DNA of 64,000 nucleotides, from assembly GCA_963573385.1 (NCBI GenBank), contig CAUYLG010027055.1, positions 1 to 64,000 on the forward strand. Direction: 5' to 3'. This DNA is from Cacajao melanocephalus. Taxonomy: Eukaryota; Chordata; Mammalia; Primates; Pitheciidae. Shown piece by piece: positions 49,146 to 61,320 of this stretch. Made by a program: the position numbers and the translations under genes. The notes under the pieces are model-generated. The model ran no database searches, was not told the origin of the DNA, and saw only the letters and a program-made list of their open reading frames with translations. Every line of letters starts with the position of its first letter. Positions within the stretch are counted from its first letter, which is position 1.

Positions 49146-50903
49146 TTTAAAAACTAAACAAATATTATGCATGAACATATTTTTGTCACTTCAACTAGAT
49201 TAGTTCTTTACTGAAACAAAACTACATCATTTTCTATTTTTTGTCTATCCCCAGCCATCAGTATAACCCTTACACTCAGTATTCCATGAATGCTTATTTT
49301 GTACATGACAGTTTTATATGAATAAAGACTTTGGAAAATAACAGATATGTTTGCCTTTTGAAAAAAAAAATGTAAGTTATTTTGACAAACTTAGAAAATA
49401 AATACCCAGGATGTAACTGCCATTTTCTACTTGAAAAAGCAGTATCCATCATCTCTTTTTGGTCACTCTTGATTTAACACAATCAGCAAATGCCTTTAAA
49501 GTATTTTAAATGGATAAAATTGGGGACTGAAAATCTTTACTTGGTGCATGCTTCTAATTTTTCTTCTTTTAAGAGAGATGTTCATTCTTGTTAATAGGGG
49601 ATATAACATTTAATCACTTTGAAATAAGCATCTGCATTCATAATCTCATCTGTAAATTAATACAAATGACACTACATCTTATCATTTCAGAAAGCAAGCA
49701 TTAACTATCTTGATTCCAGTGATTCATTCAGGAACACACTACAGCAACATGTCGAAAACATTAGCTGTGCCATGGTAAATGCTGCAGGATAATAGGTTTT
49801 CAAACAATATAGCTTCCTCAGTTTTAGTCTTTTGGTTTGAATCATTAATTATATCTCAGATTATTTTATTTTCATAGCCTGCAAGTAGCATTTTGAGTTT
49901 TCACAAAATTAGTGAAAACCCTTATATTACGTATTTTTAAAGGATTATGATGAGAAAATGTCTGACTTCCCCGTCTTTCCTAAAATCACAATATTCTTGC
50001 CTCATGTTCACACATTTTATTCTTCCCCAGTTCTTTTCATTTCTCCTCAGCATTTGTCATTACCTCTAATTATTGATACTTTATTTAATTTTTCTTGTCA
50101 TTTTTGTCTCCTCATGATTGACTCCTTTCATGTTAGAATGAAGAACAATCCTAGCATTGGGAAGGGCCAAAGTGTTTCCAGACCTCCAGCCAGGGTTTCT
50201 ATATCAACTTTGGTTGAATTTTAGCCAAAACACTTTTAAAACCACTTTGAAATCCTCCATTTAATTGTTTTTATCTTCAATGGACTATGCTATCCTTATG
50301 ACAGGCCTGCGTTGATTCTCTGGCTTGTTCTAAAACAAAGCACAAGATTTAGTACACATCAGAGACTCCATAACATTTGTAGAATCAATAAACCTGGTGG
50401 GTCTGTCTTAGAAATTGTCTAAATATTCTGCGCAATCCTAGTTTTAGCTCTTCATTCATGACTGACTTCTCACTACTATCAACATTTTTGGTGGGAGAGA
50501 CAAAGCACAGCAGAAACTTTGTGATTATATAATGTAAGAATATACAGATTTATATGACGATGATGATGCAAACAAGTGTTAGGGGAAAAAAAAAAAAACC
50601 TTTCCAAACTAACAGAACTAATCTAACCCCTCAAACATATATTCAATGCGGTTTTGCATGCCTAAAGATTGATTCAACTTATTTTATATAATATTATTCT
50701 ATTTTCTAAAGATACTATTCTAGGGACATTTTATTCTACAAACGTTGGATTCTTTAGTATACAAAATAGGCAGATTCTTCACTTATGTAGTTTACATTAT
50801 ATCAAGGGAAGACAAACAATAAACAATAAATTTCATGAATAATTCAATTATACATTTTAATAGAAAATAGTCAGTGGTTTGATAAAAGAAAAAAAAAAAC
50901 AAG
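49146..50903. other. 1.8 kb unassigned sequence
   Basis: No gene recognised. Positions about 50335-50395 may be the 3' end of an L2 or MIR ('acatttgtagaatcaataaa'). The frame at 49958-50224 has no domain and no conserved context. Confidence 0.45.
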
Positions 50904-51355
50904 ATGAGTGTAGTTAAAAAGATACCCCAAAAAGATACATTGAAGTTCTGACCCAGAAACCTGTGAACATAATTTTATTTGGAAAAATGGCAATTAAGTT
51001 AAAAATCTCCAGATGAGATCACCTTGGACATAAATTGAATTCTAAATTCAATAATAAGTACCTTTATAAGAGAAAGACAGCGGGAAATTTGAGACACAGA
51101 GATACACAGTGGAGAAAGCCACATGAGGATGGAGGCAGGGATTAGTGTCTTGCAGCCATAAACCAAGGACTTCCTGAAGCCCCCATGAACCAAAGAACAA
51201 AGAAGCGTTGTCCACTATAGCCTCCAGGTACAGCATACCCCTGAAGACACTGATTTTAGACTTCTAGCCTTCACACTGATGAGAGAATTTAAATTTGTTC
51301 CTTTATGCCACCAAGTTTGTGTTAATTTATTACGGCAACCCCAGAAAACTAATAA
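50904..51355 (+). mobile_element. Solitary MLT1-type MaLR LTR, sense
   Basis: 'gatacattgaagttctgacc', 'cctgtgaacataattttatttgg', 'cctttataagagaaagacag', 'gagacacagagatacacag', 'catgaggatggaggcaggg' and 'ttattacggcaaccccag' give the whole LTR in the expected order. No internal region is attached. Minus-strand frames across 50999-51430 are antisense of this LTR. Confidence 0.85.
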
Positions 51356-51669
51356 ATGAGTAAAGGTAAATACAGATTGCCATGAATTGGAAGTGCTGGT
51401 AGCCATGTTGAGGAGGAGATATTTAGGCAAGAACTAAAAGTGATTCATGGAATTAATTATAAGCAAAATTTTGAAGCACAACCTTTGTATGAATTTAAAT
51501 ATGAGTGCTGACTATGAAATCAGTTACCATGTCATGTTTGGAATTAATTTAACATACATTAACATGGGAAGGGCAAGTATGAGTTGAATAACAGAGTTTG
51601 TAAAATCTATGCAAACTCTCTAAGACAAAAATACATCTAAGATTTGACTAATATATGACCAAGACTAAC
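51356..51669. other. Unassigned sequence
   Basis: Nothing recognised between the LTR and the MIR. Confidence 0.5.
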
Positions 51670-51900
51670 ATGGTACAATGGTTAAGATCACAGACTTCAG
51701 ATACTGGATAGCTTGATTTTATGCACAACACCTCAATTTACTCTCTATGTGATCTTGGGCATGCTACCATGTGTCTCAGTTATTTTTTATTTGTAATATA
51801 GAGGTACTATTGATCTCATATGGGAAATTATAGGAGTCAAAATACAGCTTAAAACAACACTTGAAAAACTGCAAATGTTAAGTGTTAGCTGTTATTTTAT
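51670..51900 (+). mobile_element. MIR SINE, sense, nearly full length
   Basis: 'acaatggttaagatcacagac' at the 5' end, 'ctatgtgatcttgggcatgc' in the core, then a decayed 'ctcagtt...atttgtaatatagaggtac' and 'taagtgttagctgttatttt' at the 3' end. Confidence 0.88.
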
Positions 51901-52149
51901 TGGGAAAAAATTCTTTTGAAAAGTTGTAGAAATTAGTAAACTATCTGAGTCATCACATTAAGGAAGTTTGATCCTTTTGGGGACAGGCTGGGAGAAAGGA
52001 GACATATTTTATACAATCTTGACTCCCTATATATCTAGAAATAAATTAGATAATGTGTCCTATTAGAAAAAGAACATTTGGGGCTCGAGTAGAGGAAATA
52101 GTTAACATTTTGGTATGAGCCAACATTATTCTTATGATATTTTCTAAGT

Positions 52150-52285
52150 CGGGCAATAGAGCCTGATTTCAATTTTGATTATTAATATAGCAGGACACCT
52201 CCTTGTGCTGCAGTTTTCCCCAGTATTTCAGTGGTAATAATAATATCTTCAAAGAAAATGTGGAGGATTGAATGCAGTGTTAAGT
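52150..52285 (+). mobile_element. MIR SINE fragment, sense
   Basis: 'gcaatagagcctgatttcaa', 'ctgcagttttccccagtatttc' and 'ggtaataataatatcttc' match the MIR core in order. Weaker than the copy just upstream. Confidence 0.6.
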
Positions 52286-55155
52286 CAAATTATCCCACAG
52301 GCTAGTTGTAAATTAGGTGTTTCTGAAACCAGATTATCTCTCCTAATACTGATGCATTAATTTCTGTGGGCTGCGCAGGACTGTGAGAAAGAATAAAGAA
52401 GGAATGATTAGCACATTTTTGGTAATTGTTCTATGCCAGCCTGTCGTAATCTGCTTAACTACACTGTCTGCTGCTTTCTCTTGCCAACTCTTATCAGTGT
52501 CTCATCAGGGCACAGCTCTATGGAACAGACTACATGCTGCTGAACTAGGCTTCTCAGTTTCTAGGCCGCAAACTCTGATTGCTACTCCGTAGGGATGCCA
52601 AGGCTATGTTGGCACTTTGTTAAAGGCCATGGAAGAAACTCGATGTTGCCATGACCCATTCACCCTTGACATTTGCCCCATGATTCTTTGATGCTGCCTT
52701 TATGTCTCACTCTTCAAACTTTACAGAAATATATGGCATTCTAAGCAGCCCTCTACTGACATGGACTATCAGAATTACCTTTGACAGATTCTTAATCTTT
52801 TTGAAGTAAAGATCTCAGTGTTCCCATTCATTACAATTGACATCTTTTCTGTCTTCAAGTGGAGATTTTAAATAGGTTTCTCAAGTGTTTGCATATGAGG
52901 GAGAAAATAATGGGATAATTTTCTGGTCTATCCCATTGTTCATCTGCCAGTCTTTGTCAAATCGTTTGAGAATGTAGAGGAGAAAATTATTCTCAGTCCA
53001 CAGAAAATGGGCTTCACTGTCAAATTAATTATCCAGATACAAACTTTTTACTTACAAATGGTTTTTTGGGGGCCAATTAATTAATTGTGCTCACTATTCT
53101 ACAACGTGTCAAGGAAAAAGGATTAGAAAACAATGACCAAGAAAATTAAGCAATCCAAATTCTTAACCTTGAATAGGTCAAATGCCAGGAGTGTTTTAAA
53201 TTTTTCTGTGACAAGGTATTGATGATAGTTTGTTTACATAAATGAATTGCCAATAAATACATAAAAGCTAATCAATGTAAATATTCTAGTATTTAATTCT
53301 ATATACTGCTATCATCATACAGTTGTTTTATTGCCTATTATTGTCTTGTCTACTATAGTAAGATACTATCCAGATAAAGAAAATAATACAATTATAATAT
53401 TTGGGTCACCATACAAGGAACTTTCATCCTTATAAGTAATGATTCCATTCTCCAAAATAAAATAGTCATTTCTAATACACTGTTAGAAACATAATTTATA
53501 AAATAATACATATATTTTCATAACTCAAATAACATATATATTACATATATATAAATAATTTACCAACTTTCAAAAACTGTCATGGCAACTTCTCCTCAGA
53601 CAACACAGTGTTTGGATTAAATATGATCATTAATTATAAAATATGTATGAAACCTATTCCATGGGTGTTTGATGACTAACTTAACCCTTGTTTAATTAAT
53701 TACTTAAATCTTGCTCAATATAAATTTGTGTCAATTTTTTTCACTAGGTATATCCACTTTTACAACTTTATGCAATTATTATTATATACAATATTTTATA
53801 ATATACATTATCACTTATTCCTGATATTAAAAAATAGCTAAGATGATATACTTTTAAATGTAAATTGCAATATAAATTTGCATCCAGGTGTTAAATTTAT
53901 TCTCCAAGAAGAATATCAACCACAAAAATATCAGTGTAATTACCAAAGTACTCTCAAATACTTTAAAAAATATGACAGGGTTTTGAAGAAATTGATGCGC
54001 TTCTGAAAATGCTGACACATTTCACAAAATTAGTTGAAATAAAAATATGACTGTCACATCATTGAAATGGTTTATTTCCTCTGCACAAACTTAATTTATT
54101 GCTTCTCATTCAGTCACCTCTAAAACTCTAGGCCTACCACAGTTCAAACTTTATCCTTTCTTTTCCTCACAGAGTTAAACTATCCTTTTCCCAGCATGAA
54201 AGTGTCAAACTATATGTTTTCTTTGTTCTTCTACTGTGAAGTTAAACTCCCACTATCTCACAGAAATTTATATCATTAGGAAATCAAACATAAGGTATAT
54301 ACAATTTTATATACTGTACATATAAGAAATAATAAAAGAATGACAAAGAAAAAAAGTGTATTTTAAAATTATTTTTGTCCAGCTGTGAATGCTGTCTTCC
54401 ACATAAATACTGTCATATATGAAGGTTAGTCTTGCAAAAAAAAAATTATATAGATAATATATACTTGTGTTGTTTAGTGTAATAACTTGCATTTATTAAA
54501 ATATGGCTACTTCATCAAGAGGTATTAACTACCTTTAATTATTTCTAGAGCAATCAGAACATATTGAATTAAAGCAGATAGATTTTTCTAAAACATGTCT
54601 TCAATGTTTCAAGAACAAGATATTTTTATAAAGGAAGTAGATGGATATCTTAGATTCTAAAAAAGACTTTGAACTAAAAGTTTACAGATTGATAATTATG
54701 TCCAATTTTACTTGACAATTTATGGATTATTTTTTCCTTCCTGAGTATACAGCTCCTGCTTTTACTGTTCTTTTACTTATCAGATACTATTAAGTAAGTT
54801 TTTGGCTCATTATTATCCTGAGGGAAAAATGGAGAAATAATGAGAAGGTTAGAAAGGAGGACAAAATGAGTACCTGAGGTGAATTTATTCAACTGTCAGC
54901 GATAAATGCAATCATGTTGGAGACAGATTTTCCTTGGGAAGTTTGTAAAGGGAGCAAACAAGCAAAGAATGTTTAGCTGTGGCCCATCTTTGCCCTGCTG
55001 CTCCAGCATATCATTTATCAGAATGTTATTGTGTTTGTTCAGAGCACATGGTGTTGTTAGATGGGCAGGATAGTGTTGAATTTGGTAGAGGAAAAGGAAA
55101 ATAATCTCTCACATATAAGTAAATGTTATCAGGTAAGTATTAGGTAATAATAGCA
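52286..55155. other. 2.9 kb without recognisable repeats
   Basis: AT-rich, apart from a somewhat GC-richer section at about 52400-52720 with no recognisable domain in any frame. Short TA-rich runs occur near 53520-53560 and 54440-54480. I see no RNA gene or supported exon. Confidence 0.45.
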
Positions 55156-55434
55156 TCATATCTTCAAAACACAATGAAGATTTGCCTTTGCAGCTTCTTT
55201 TTTAACTGTATAATGCTGATCATGACCCATCAATAGTTCATCATTGTCAATTTGAAGAAAACTTTTCACACCACTGGTGTAAACTCTCCTATTTCTCCTA
55301 AGGAAATCTGCCGATGAGGAACGATCATACCTTTGTCTCTGGAATGTATACCATTCTTGATGTCTAAGTGAGAATTCTACTCTGTCTTCTCCTCGCATAT
55401 TTATGGGGGAAATAAACTTATCTGCTTTCTCCAT
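55156..55434 (-). pseudogene. Exon-like reading frame of unknown origin, 92 codons
   Basis: I do not recognise the protein. The frame from the ATG at 55434-55432 to the TGA near 55156 has a composition unlike other frames here: many R, D, E, Q and H residues, no F/I/L/K/N runs, and segments such as GEDRVEFSLRHQEWYTFQRQ and YTSGVKSFLQIDNDELLMGH. It holds several CpGs (CGA, CGT and TCG codons), rare in this region. Protein-like sequence (NLATYHELVK, then YKCE) continues upstream, but an in-frame TGA at 55449-55447 separates the parts. I see no convincing splice acceptor, A-tail or intron evidence. It could be a processed pseudogene fragment, a terminal exon, or an unusual chance frame. Confidence 0.35.
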
Positions 55435-55561
55435 TTCACATTTGTATCACTTCACAAGTTCATGATATGTGGCCAGGTTTTTACGTTATCTTGCTATTTA
55501 AGAGTTTTCTCATTTGTCCTGACATTGTTTTTCTTTGAGCACAAAGTGAGAACTCTGCCTT

Positions 55562-55564
55562 TTA

Positions 55565-55596
<32 letters not shown>

Positions 55597-55697
55597 GTCA
55601 TACTTTAAGTTCTGAGATACATGTGCAGAACATGCAGGTTTGTTACATAGGCATATATGTGCCATGGTGATTTGCTGCACCCATCAACCCATCATCT
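55562..55697 (-). mobile_element. Very short L1 insertion (136 bp), antisense, with (ATT)n tail
   Basis: Only the last part of the L1 3' untranslated region ('actttaagttctgagatacatgtgc' to 'ctgcacccatcaacccatcatct', shortened here) was copied. The tail, seen as (ATT)n on the plus strand at about 55562-55597, is an AAT-repeat tail. A 13-bp duplication, AGAACTCTGCCTT, lies at 55549-55561 and 55698-55710. Confidence 0.94.
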
Positions 55698-55710
55698 AGA
55701 ACTCTGCCTT

Positions 55711-57058
55711 AATATGGGAGAGACATCCACCTCACACTAGAAAAGAAATTCTTTAGTGTTGATCTAAGCCATTATTATCTTCTGAGGGAGAAAAAGAATA
55801 GCCTCTTAACTAATCTTTGTTATTATTTGAATCCATTGTCCATAGTTATCCACAGATGGAGAGGTCAGACTGCTCTTTTCAATTGCCATTCAGATTATGA
55901 AATGTCTCATGTTCAAATCCACTCCTTGCACTTGGGAAAAAACTAGATACAACACCAGTCAGGACAGGGTTAAGAGTGTCCTTATCAGCTGCCCCTTTGA
56001 CTACCCCTTAGAATTGTTCTTATCATCTCCAACCCCACACTCACTATACCCCAGACCTTCTTTCTGTTAGAACAGAAACCTTAATGCCTTTGCACTAGAT
56101 GTTGCCTCTACATCTTTTAAGCCTAAACTGTGTGATTCTTTAAGTGCAACAATTGCTTCTTTACTGTTGCTTCCAATCTGTTTTTTTTTAAATTATATTT
56201 GACCGTGTAAGTATTTCTTCAACCATAGCTTAAGGTGAAATCTAATAAATTGCAATAACAGTGAGATCCCTTTGTAAGATCACATCCCTCAAATCACTGT
56301 TGTAGTCCATAGTCTTTCAGGTGGTCTGAAGGGGATTTGTACAACCCCTAGAACAATGTCTTTTCAAAATTATGCCATTGTATAGGTCATATTTTTCTTA
56401 TAATCTCACCATATATTAATATAAATTCACTTCATAAATTATTGTTTTTAATTTATTACTTTTGTATTCAAGTCTTTAAAAGTACAGATAAAACAAATAT
56501 CAGTAATTTCCTGCCATTATGAATTCAACTGAGACAATTTGCTTCACATACCTAAACCCAAGTTGCATTCATTCCAGTTCTGCTGCTAATGTTCATTTAT
56601 TAGATTATAATTTTAAAATATTCCCAAGAAGAATGTTAGTTAAGGCAAGGATTGCATAACATTTGGCAAAATAAAATTTGTTCATTCAAAAAGATTATTT
56701 ATTTGTCTGGTTAAGCTATATTCCAGTTTTTATCCCAATCAACTCCTTTCCTTCACTGCCAAGAAATTTATTCATAGCCTTACCATATCATTGGCTTCTG
56801 ATGAAAATCAGCTTGCCAAAGCTGACAGAAGTGTTCTTAAGTTGATGGAGATTACTTTGCATCATTATCCAATTTTTTTTAGATTTATTTCTTGGGATAC
56901 TTAGCTGCAAGGTACTTTAAGTATCAATTTTTATTTTGTTCTCAAATTGCACAACCTCATTTACTGAGAAATATGTTTATTTTTCTGATACATATACATA
57001 TATATTCACCTAGGATTGTAATAAAATTATCAGACAAATTGTTGAGTTAAAGGATATA
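55711..57058. other. Mostly unassigned, with an L2 relic
   Basis: Positions about 56030-56170 ('ccagaccttctttctg', then 'aatgcctttgcactagatgttgcctctac') resemble the sense L2 3' region. The remainder is unassigned AT-rich sequence. Confidence 0.5.
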
Positions 57059-57121
57059 CCTTGAAAGGTTTTATTGAAATGGTTATTATTCTTCCTTGAA
57101 AGGTTTTATTGAAATGGTTAT
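57059..57121. repeat. Tandem duplication, 28-bp identity, 35-bp period
   Basis: Bases 57059-57086 recur without change at 57094-57121 (each contains 'ttgaaaggttttattgaaat'), separated by 7 bases. Confidence 0.95.
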
Positions 57122-57298
57122 CTGAATATACTATTTCCAATTTCTCATCTTACATTATATTTTTGGAAGTTCTCAGTAAACACTTTCATTCCATCTTTAT
57201 ATCAAAACTGCTCTTATCAATCTGTCAATACCTCTGTGTTGCTAAATCCAGTGGTCAATTCTCAAAATTCATTCTACTTAACCAAATATTTGGCTTTT

Positions 57299-57582
57299 TT
57301 TTTTTTTTTGAGACAGAATCTCTCTCTGTAGCCCAGGCTGGAATGTAGTGGCACTCAGCTCACTGCAACCTCTGCCTCCTGGGTTCATGTGATTCTTGTG
57401 TCAGCCTCCTGAGTAGCCAAGATGACATGCACACCACCATGCCCGGCTAACTTTTTGTATTTTTAGTAGAACCAAGGTTTCACCATATTTGCCAGGCTGG
57501 TCTCGAAATCCTGACCTCGTGATCTGTCCACCTTGGCCTCCCAAAGTGCTGGGATTACAGGCATGAGCCATGGCACCCAGCC
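57299..57582 (-). mobile_element. Alu (S-like), antisense, with 15-bp target-site duplication
   Basis: A dimeric Alu in reverse complement, slightly shortened by small deletions. The duplication AAATATTTGGCTTTT lies at 57284-57298 and 57583-57597. Confidence 0.95.
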
Positions 57583-57597
57583 AAATATTTGGCTTTT

Positions 57598-58740
57598 AAG
57601 ACCTCACAAAACAGTCCCGATTTTTCTTCCAGCATTGGAGCAACTGCTTTTCTGTTTCTAGCTCATAACCCTGATGACCCATGATTTTGTCCTTGGGCCT
57701 TTTCTCACTTCTATTATATTCAAAATTTTGTTAATGACATTTTACTATAGGTCTTAATATAATATGTATGATGATGTCTTCCAAATTTATATTTTAAACT
57801 AAGGTCTCTCAACAACTGCTCTTGGAGGTCTGAGGGACAATCCAATAATAACAAAATTGAGCCTAGAACAAAAAATGATTAGCCCATAGCAGGTTTTCAA
57901 CAAATATCCTCTTAATACATAACTCCTTATAATCTGTTTGATTTTGTTTGTACGCTGGTTTGTTTTTAGTCTTCGTTGTATCAACAAAAGGCAAACAGAT
58001 CCTTCTAGCTATTCAAGCCCAAAGGCATAATGCCAAGGGTGCCAATTCTTGCCCTCTTGCATCCTGTATCCAATTTGTCAGCAAATGCTATTAAATTTAC
58101 TCTTAAAATAGATCCAAAATTACAAACTTTTGACAGGAAATCTTCCTTAAACTGTATGTATGAGACTTAAATGAGTGCTTTACATAAATACTCAATAAAG
58201 GACATCCTACCTATTAATGAGATCCAAGACTTATACAGGGTCAGCATAAAAAATACATCACATTAAAAAAAGCAAATAGTTAATTTATCATTTACTATAG
58301 TGGTGCAAAATTTTCAAAGATGAGACAAATGGTTTAAAACTTTTATTTCTTTACCCAGCCCACCTAACAAAAAGATGTTGCACTAAAATAAAAAACATTT
58401 TTAAAAAAAACAGAAGAGATCAGAACATTTACTTCATCCACATACTTTCTGGAGAAAAACGAAAATAATTGCCTGAGGACATAATCTGGCAAAATAGAAC
58501 AGAAGCCTACAAAAACCAAATAAGATAAGCAGTTTAATAAATTATATAACTATTCTTTAAACTGAATAGAAATTCCAGAATGACAGCTGGACATTAGGCT
58601 AAAAAAAGCAATTGTTCAAATTGAAAGAAGTTACTGAATTCTATAAAAAAATGTATTCAGAAGAAAGTATATCACTTTAAATATGCTACCCCAATAATCC
58701 TGGAAGATATTAAAGGTATGATAAAAGTACATATTTTTCC
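57598..58740. other. Unassigned, with a possible L2 tail
   Basis: Positions about 57860-57912 ('gagcctagaacaaaaaatg ... ttcaacaaatatcc') resemble the last bases of a sense L2. No gene recognised in the rest. Confidence 0.45.
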
Positions 58741-59146
58741 TGTCTCCTGTTAGAGCACAGGGAGAGATGAGAAGGAAGACAAAATGAGAGAGTGGCTCAA
58801 TAGCTGAGACAGGTTTATTGAGAGTAAACCTGAGAAGGGCTTCTGGCCGGCAGGGTCAGGAGGAAACTTCTCTTACAGCCTGAGGCTTTTAAGAAGGGTT
58901 GAGTTGGGGAAGTGTGCTCCAAGAGAGATTCCTATCCAGGAGGGGTTAGGAGAGTGCTGGCTGGTTGGGATTGCTGGGAACTTTGATAAACTTGGTTAGG
59001 GTCCTCATGCTCTGTTGAGGATATAGGTGGGCCTGACTTTTGCAGTTTGGTCAGGTGGCAATGTACAGTTCCAGGAAATGGAAACTTGATACTTTAAGGT
59101 GGTGGAGTCTCTTTCAGATGGCGGTACTCTTGTCTTATCATCTACA
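58741..59146 (-). mobile_element. Solitary LTR, family not named, probably antisense
   Basis: A 406-bp GC-richer block begins TG at 58741 and ends CA at 59146, as LTRs do. On the minus strand 'ctctcaataaacctgtctc' near 58810-58822 provides an AATAAA polyadenylation signal about 80 bases from the end, so the LTR is most likely in minus orientation. I found no matching 4-6 bp target duplication and no internal retroviral sequence. The family is not recognised with confidence. Confidence 0.6.
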
Positions 59147-59474
59147 AAAAGAGAAAAACAACAGAAGAATATGAGGAAACTAGCAGAAATGCATAAGAGA
59201 TTATCAAGTAATAAAGCAGAGTAAAAGGTGGTAAGGTTTTGAGTGACTCAGAAAAGAAAATCAACATTTAAGCTGGTGGCTTGGATCATTTTCTTTTAAC
59301 CTGTATAGAAGTAATGCTCACAATTGAGTTTAATTTATGATTAAAAATAGTATCACCCCATTTCTAAAATGACATTTCATAAAATAATTTAAAGTGTTAA
59401 TTATATGAGAAAATCACACATAAATGACTTCTTTAAACTTTTTAAGTGACTTTTTTTCCATTAGACTATACTAT
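59147..59474. other. Unassigned sequence
   Basis: Nothing recognised. A-rich immediately after the LTR. Confidence 0.5.
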
Positions 59475-59582
59475 TTTTTTTTAATTTATTTTTATTTTTT
59501 ATTGTACTTTGGGCTCTGGGGCATATGTGCATATCCTGCATCCTGCAGGATTGTCGCATAGTACATACATGCCATGGTGGTT
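59475..59582 (-). mobile_element. Very short L1 3' end, antisense
   Basis: A T-rich tail then 'attgtactttgggctctggggcatatgtgc' and 'gcaggattgtcgcatagtacatacatgccatggtgg', which is the reversed L1 3' untranslated region only (about 100 bp). It resembles the older type seen at 30319. A clear target-site duplication is not visible. Confidence 0.88.
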
Positions 59583-61311
59583 ATTTTTAATCAGTATAGT
59601 TTAGTAAACTTATTTTGAAAATAAATATAATTTTTATTATTGTTTGTTTTTCTCATGTTTAATGTCAGTCTTCCAAAAAACATTTGGAAAATTTAACATT
59701 AAGCACAAGATAACTTTTCTTGCTGTTTTTGCCCTTCCTCATTCTAGCAGATAATATTCACATAAGGTAAGCAATAATCCTTTCCATCTCTAAATGCATG
59801 TTACCATTCACATGAAAAGGTAGAGTCTAGGCTAGTCTTATGTTGAATAAAATAAAAGCGATGTTTTAGAATATCTGAGTCCAAGCTATAAGAGAACTAG
59901 CAGCTCTGTCCCTCCTCCATCTTAAAACCTAGATGTCACTTGGTAAAGAAGTCCATGCCAGATTACTGATTTAGAGGTCACATGGAGAAGGTGGACATTC
60001 TCTAAGTAATACCACCTTATATAGATGTGGAGTTGAATAACAGCCACAATAAGTACAGTTAGCCCCAAGATTTATAAGAAACAATCAATTATTATTGATG
60101 TACATCACTGAGTTTGGACATGGTTTATTGTGCAGCTATTGATATAACAAATACATTCACCAAAGTCCATACTGTGTTCAAAATATTCCATTGGTTTCCC
60201 TTCTCACTCATAATAAAACCTGAAAGTTAGCAAACTGGGATAGATTTTGTTCAGTCTGGAATACTTTAAGTAATATGCTGATTTTAAACACAGTATAAGC
60301 CTCTTGACCTCATGAAAAACAGTGACTTTATTAAGACTTGTGATCTAACAAACACACTAGACCAATAGTGGTAGTGAATTAGTAACTCAGATTCAAGTAA
60401 TTTGCAACTCCCTAACTGTTGCTGGCAAGACATATGCAATAGAACAGCATCTATAAACACTGATAGATTTTAATTCCTCCCTGGCCTATTAAGATCTCAT
60501 TTAAAATTCTTCAAGATAGAAATTCTGTGAATTACATTCAGCATTCCACGATGCCAACTTCAAGCAATGTCTTTGCAATGTATCTCCAGGGCATGCTCTG
60601 TGAGGGGAGGGTGGAAGACTGTTTTGATTGTGTAATGGCTTAAACTCATTTCAAGATCTCATATAATTTTTTCATTCATACATACTTTATACATAAAAAA
60701 TTAGATTGACCTAAGTTTAGCTCTTTGGAGAATTAGCTTTCCAAATCTAACCTTGACCAGCTATAAATTCAAGTGTCTTTTTTCACTCCATGCAAAATGT
60801 TTTGTTCATTGGTTCTGGAGGCAGATTTCACCTTTTCTCCCTGAAAGTGTTATGTGTCATTTAAGAAAAAAATCATCTTAAACATCTCTTCTGCTATCTC
60901 AAGATATTTCCATATCATAACAAGTAGTCAACATATTTTACAAATATATCTTGAACTTCCTAATAACAGTAAAATGTGATAATTATACTCTGTTTTCATG
61001 ACTTTCAGATAATTTTTATGTCAATAAAATAATTGTAATACAATAAAATATGAATTGTTTTGACGATTATTTTACTATATTAAGGTAAATACTTTTAAGG
61101 TAGAATATTTTAAGGGTATAATTTATTCTTCTCTGCATTATATTCAAAGACAAATAAAAAATCTCCTAATTTAATATTCTAAAAGCTAACAGTTTAGTGT
61201 TATTTATTACATCATTCTCTTTTAAATGGAAACATGAAATATAAAAGTATCACCACACATTGCCTAATTGGCACTTTAGGATACCATGTTTTGGCCTACA
61301 TTCATTTTTTT
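59583..61311. other. 1.7 kb mostly unassigned
   Basis: Positions about 60175-60250 ('ttccattggtttcccttctcac', then 'aataaaacctgaaag') resemble a sense L2 segment. The rest shows no recognisable repeat, gene or RNA. Confidence 0.45.
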
Positions 61312-61320
61312 TTCATAAAT

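Noticed and set aside
49958..50224. 88-codon plus-strand frame
   Set aside because: No domain, composition follows the local TC-rich sequence, and no exon signals were seen.
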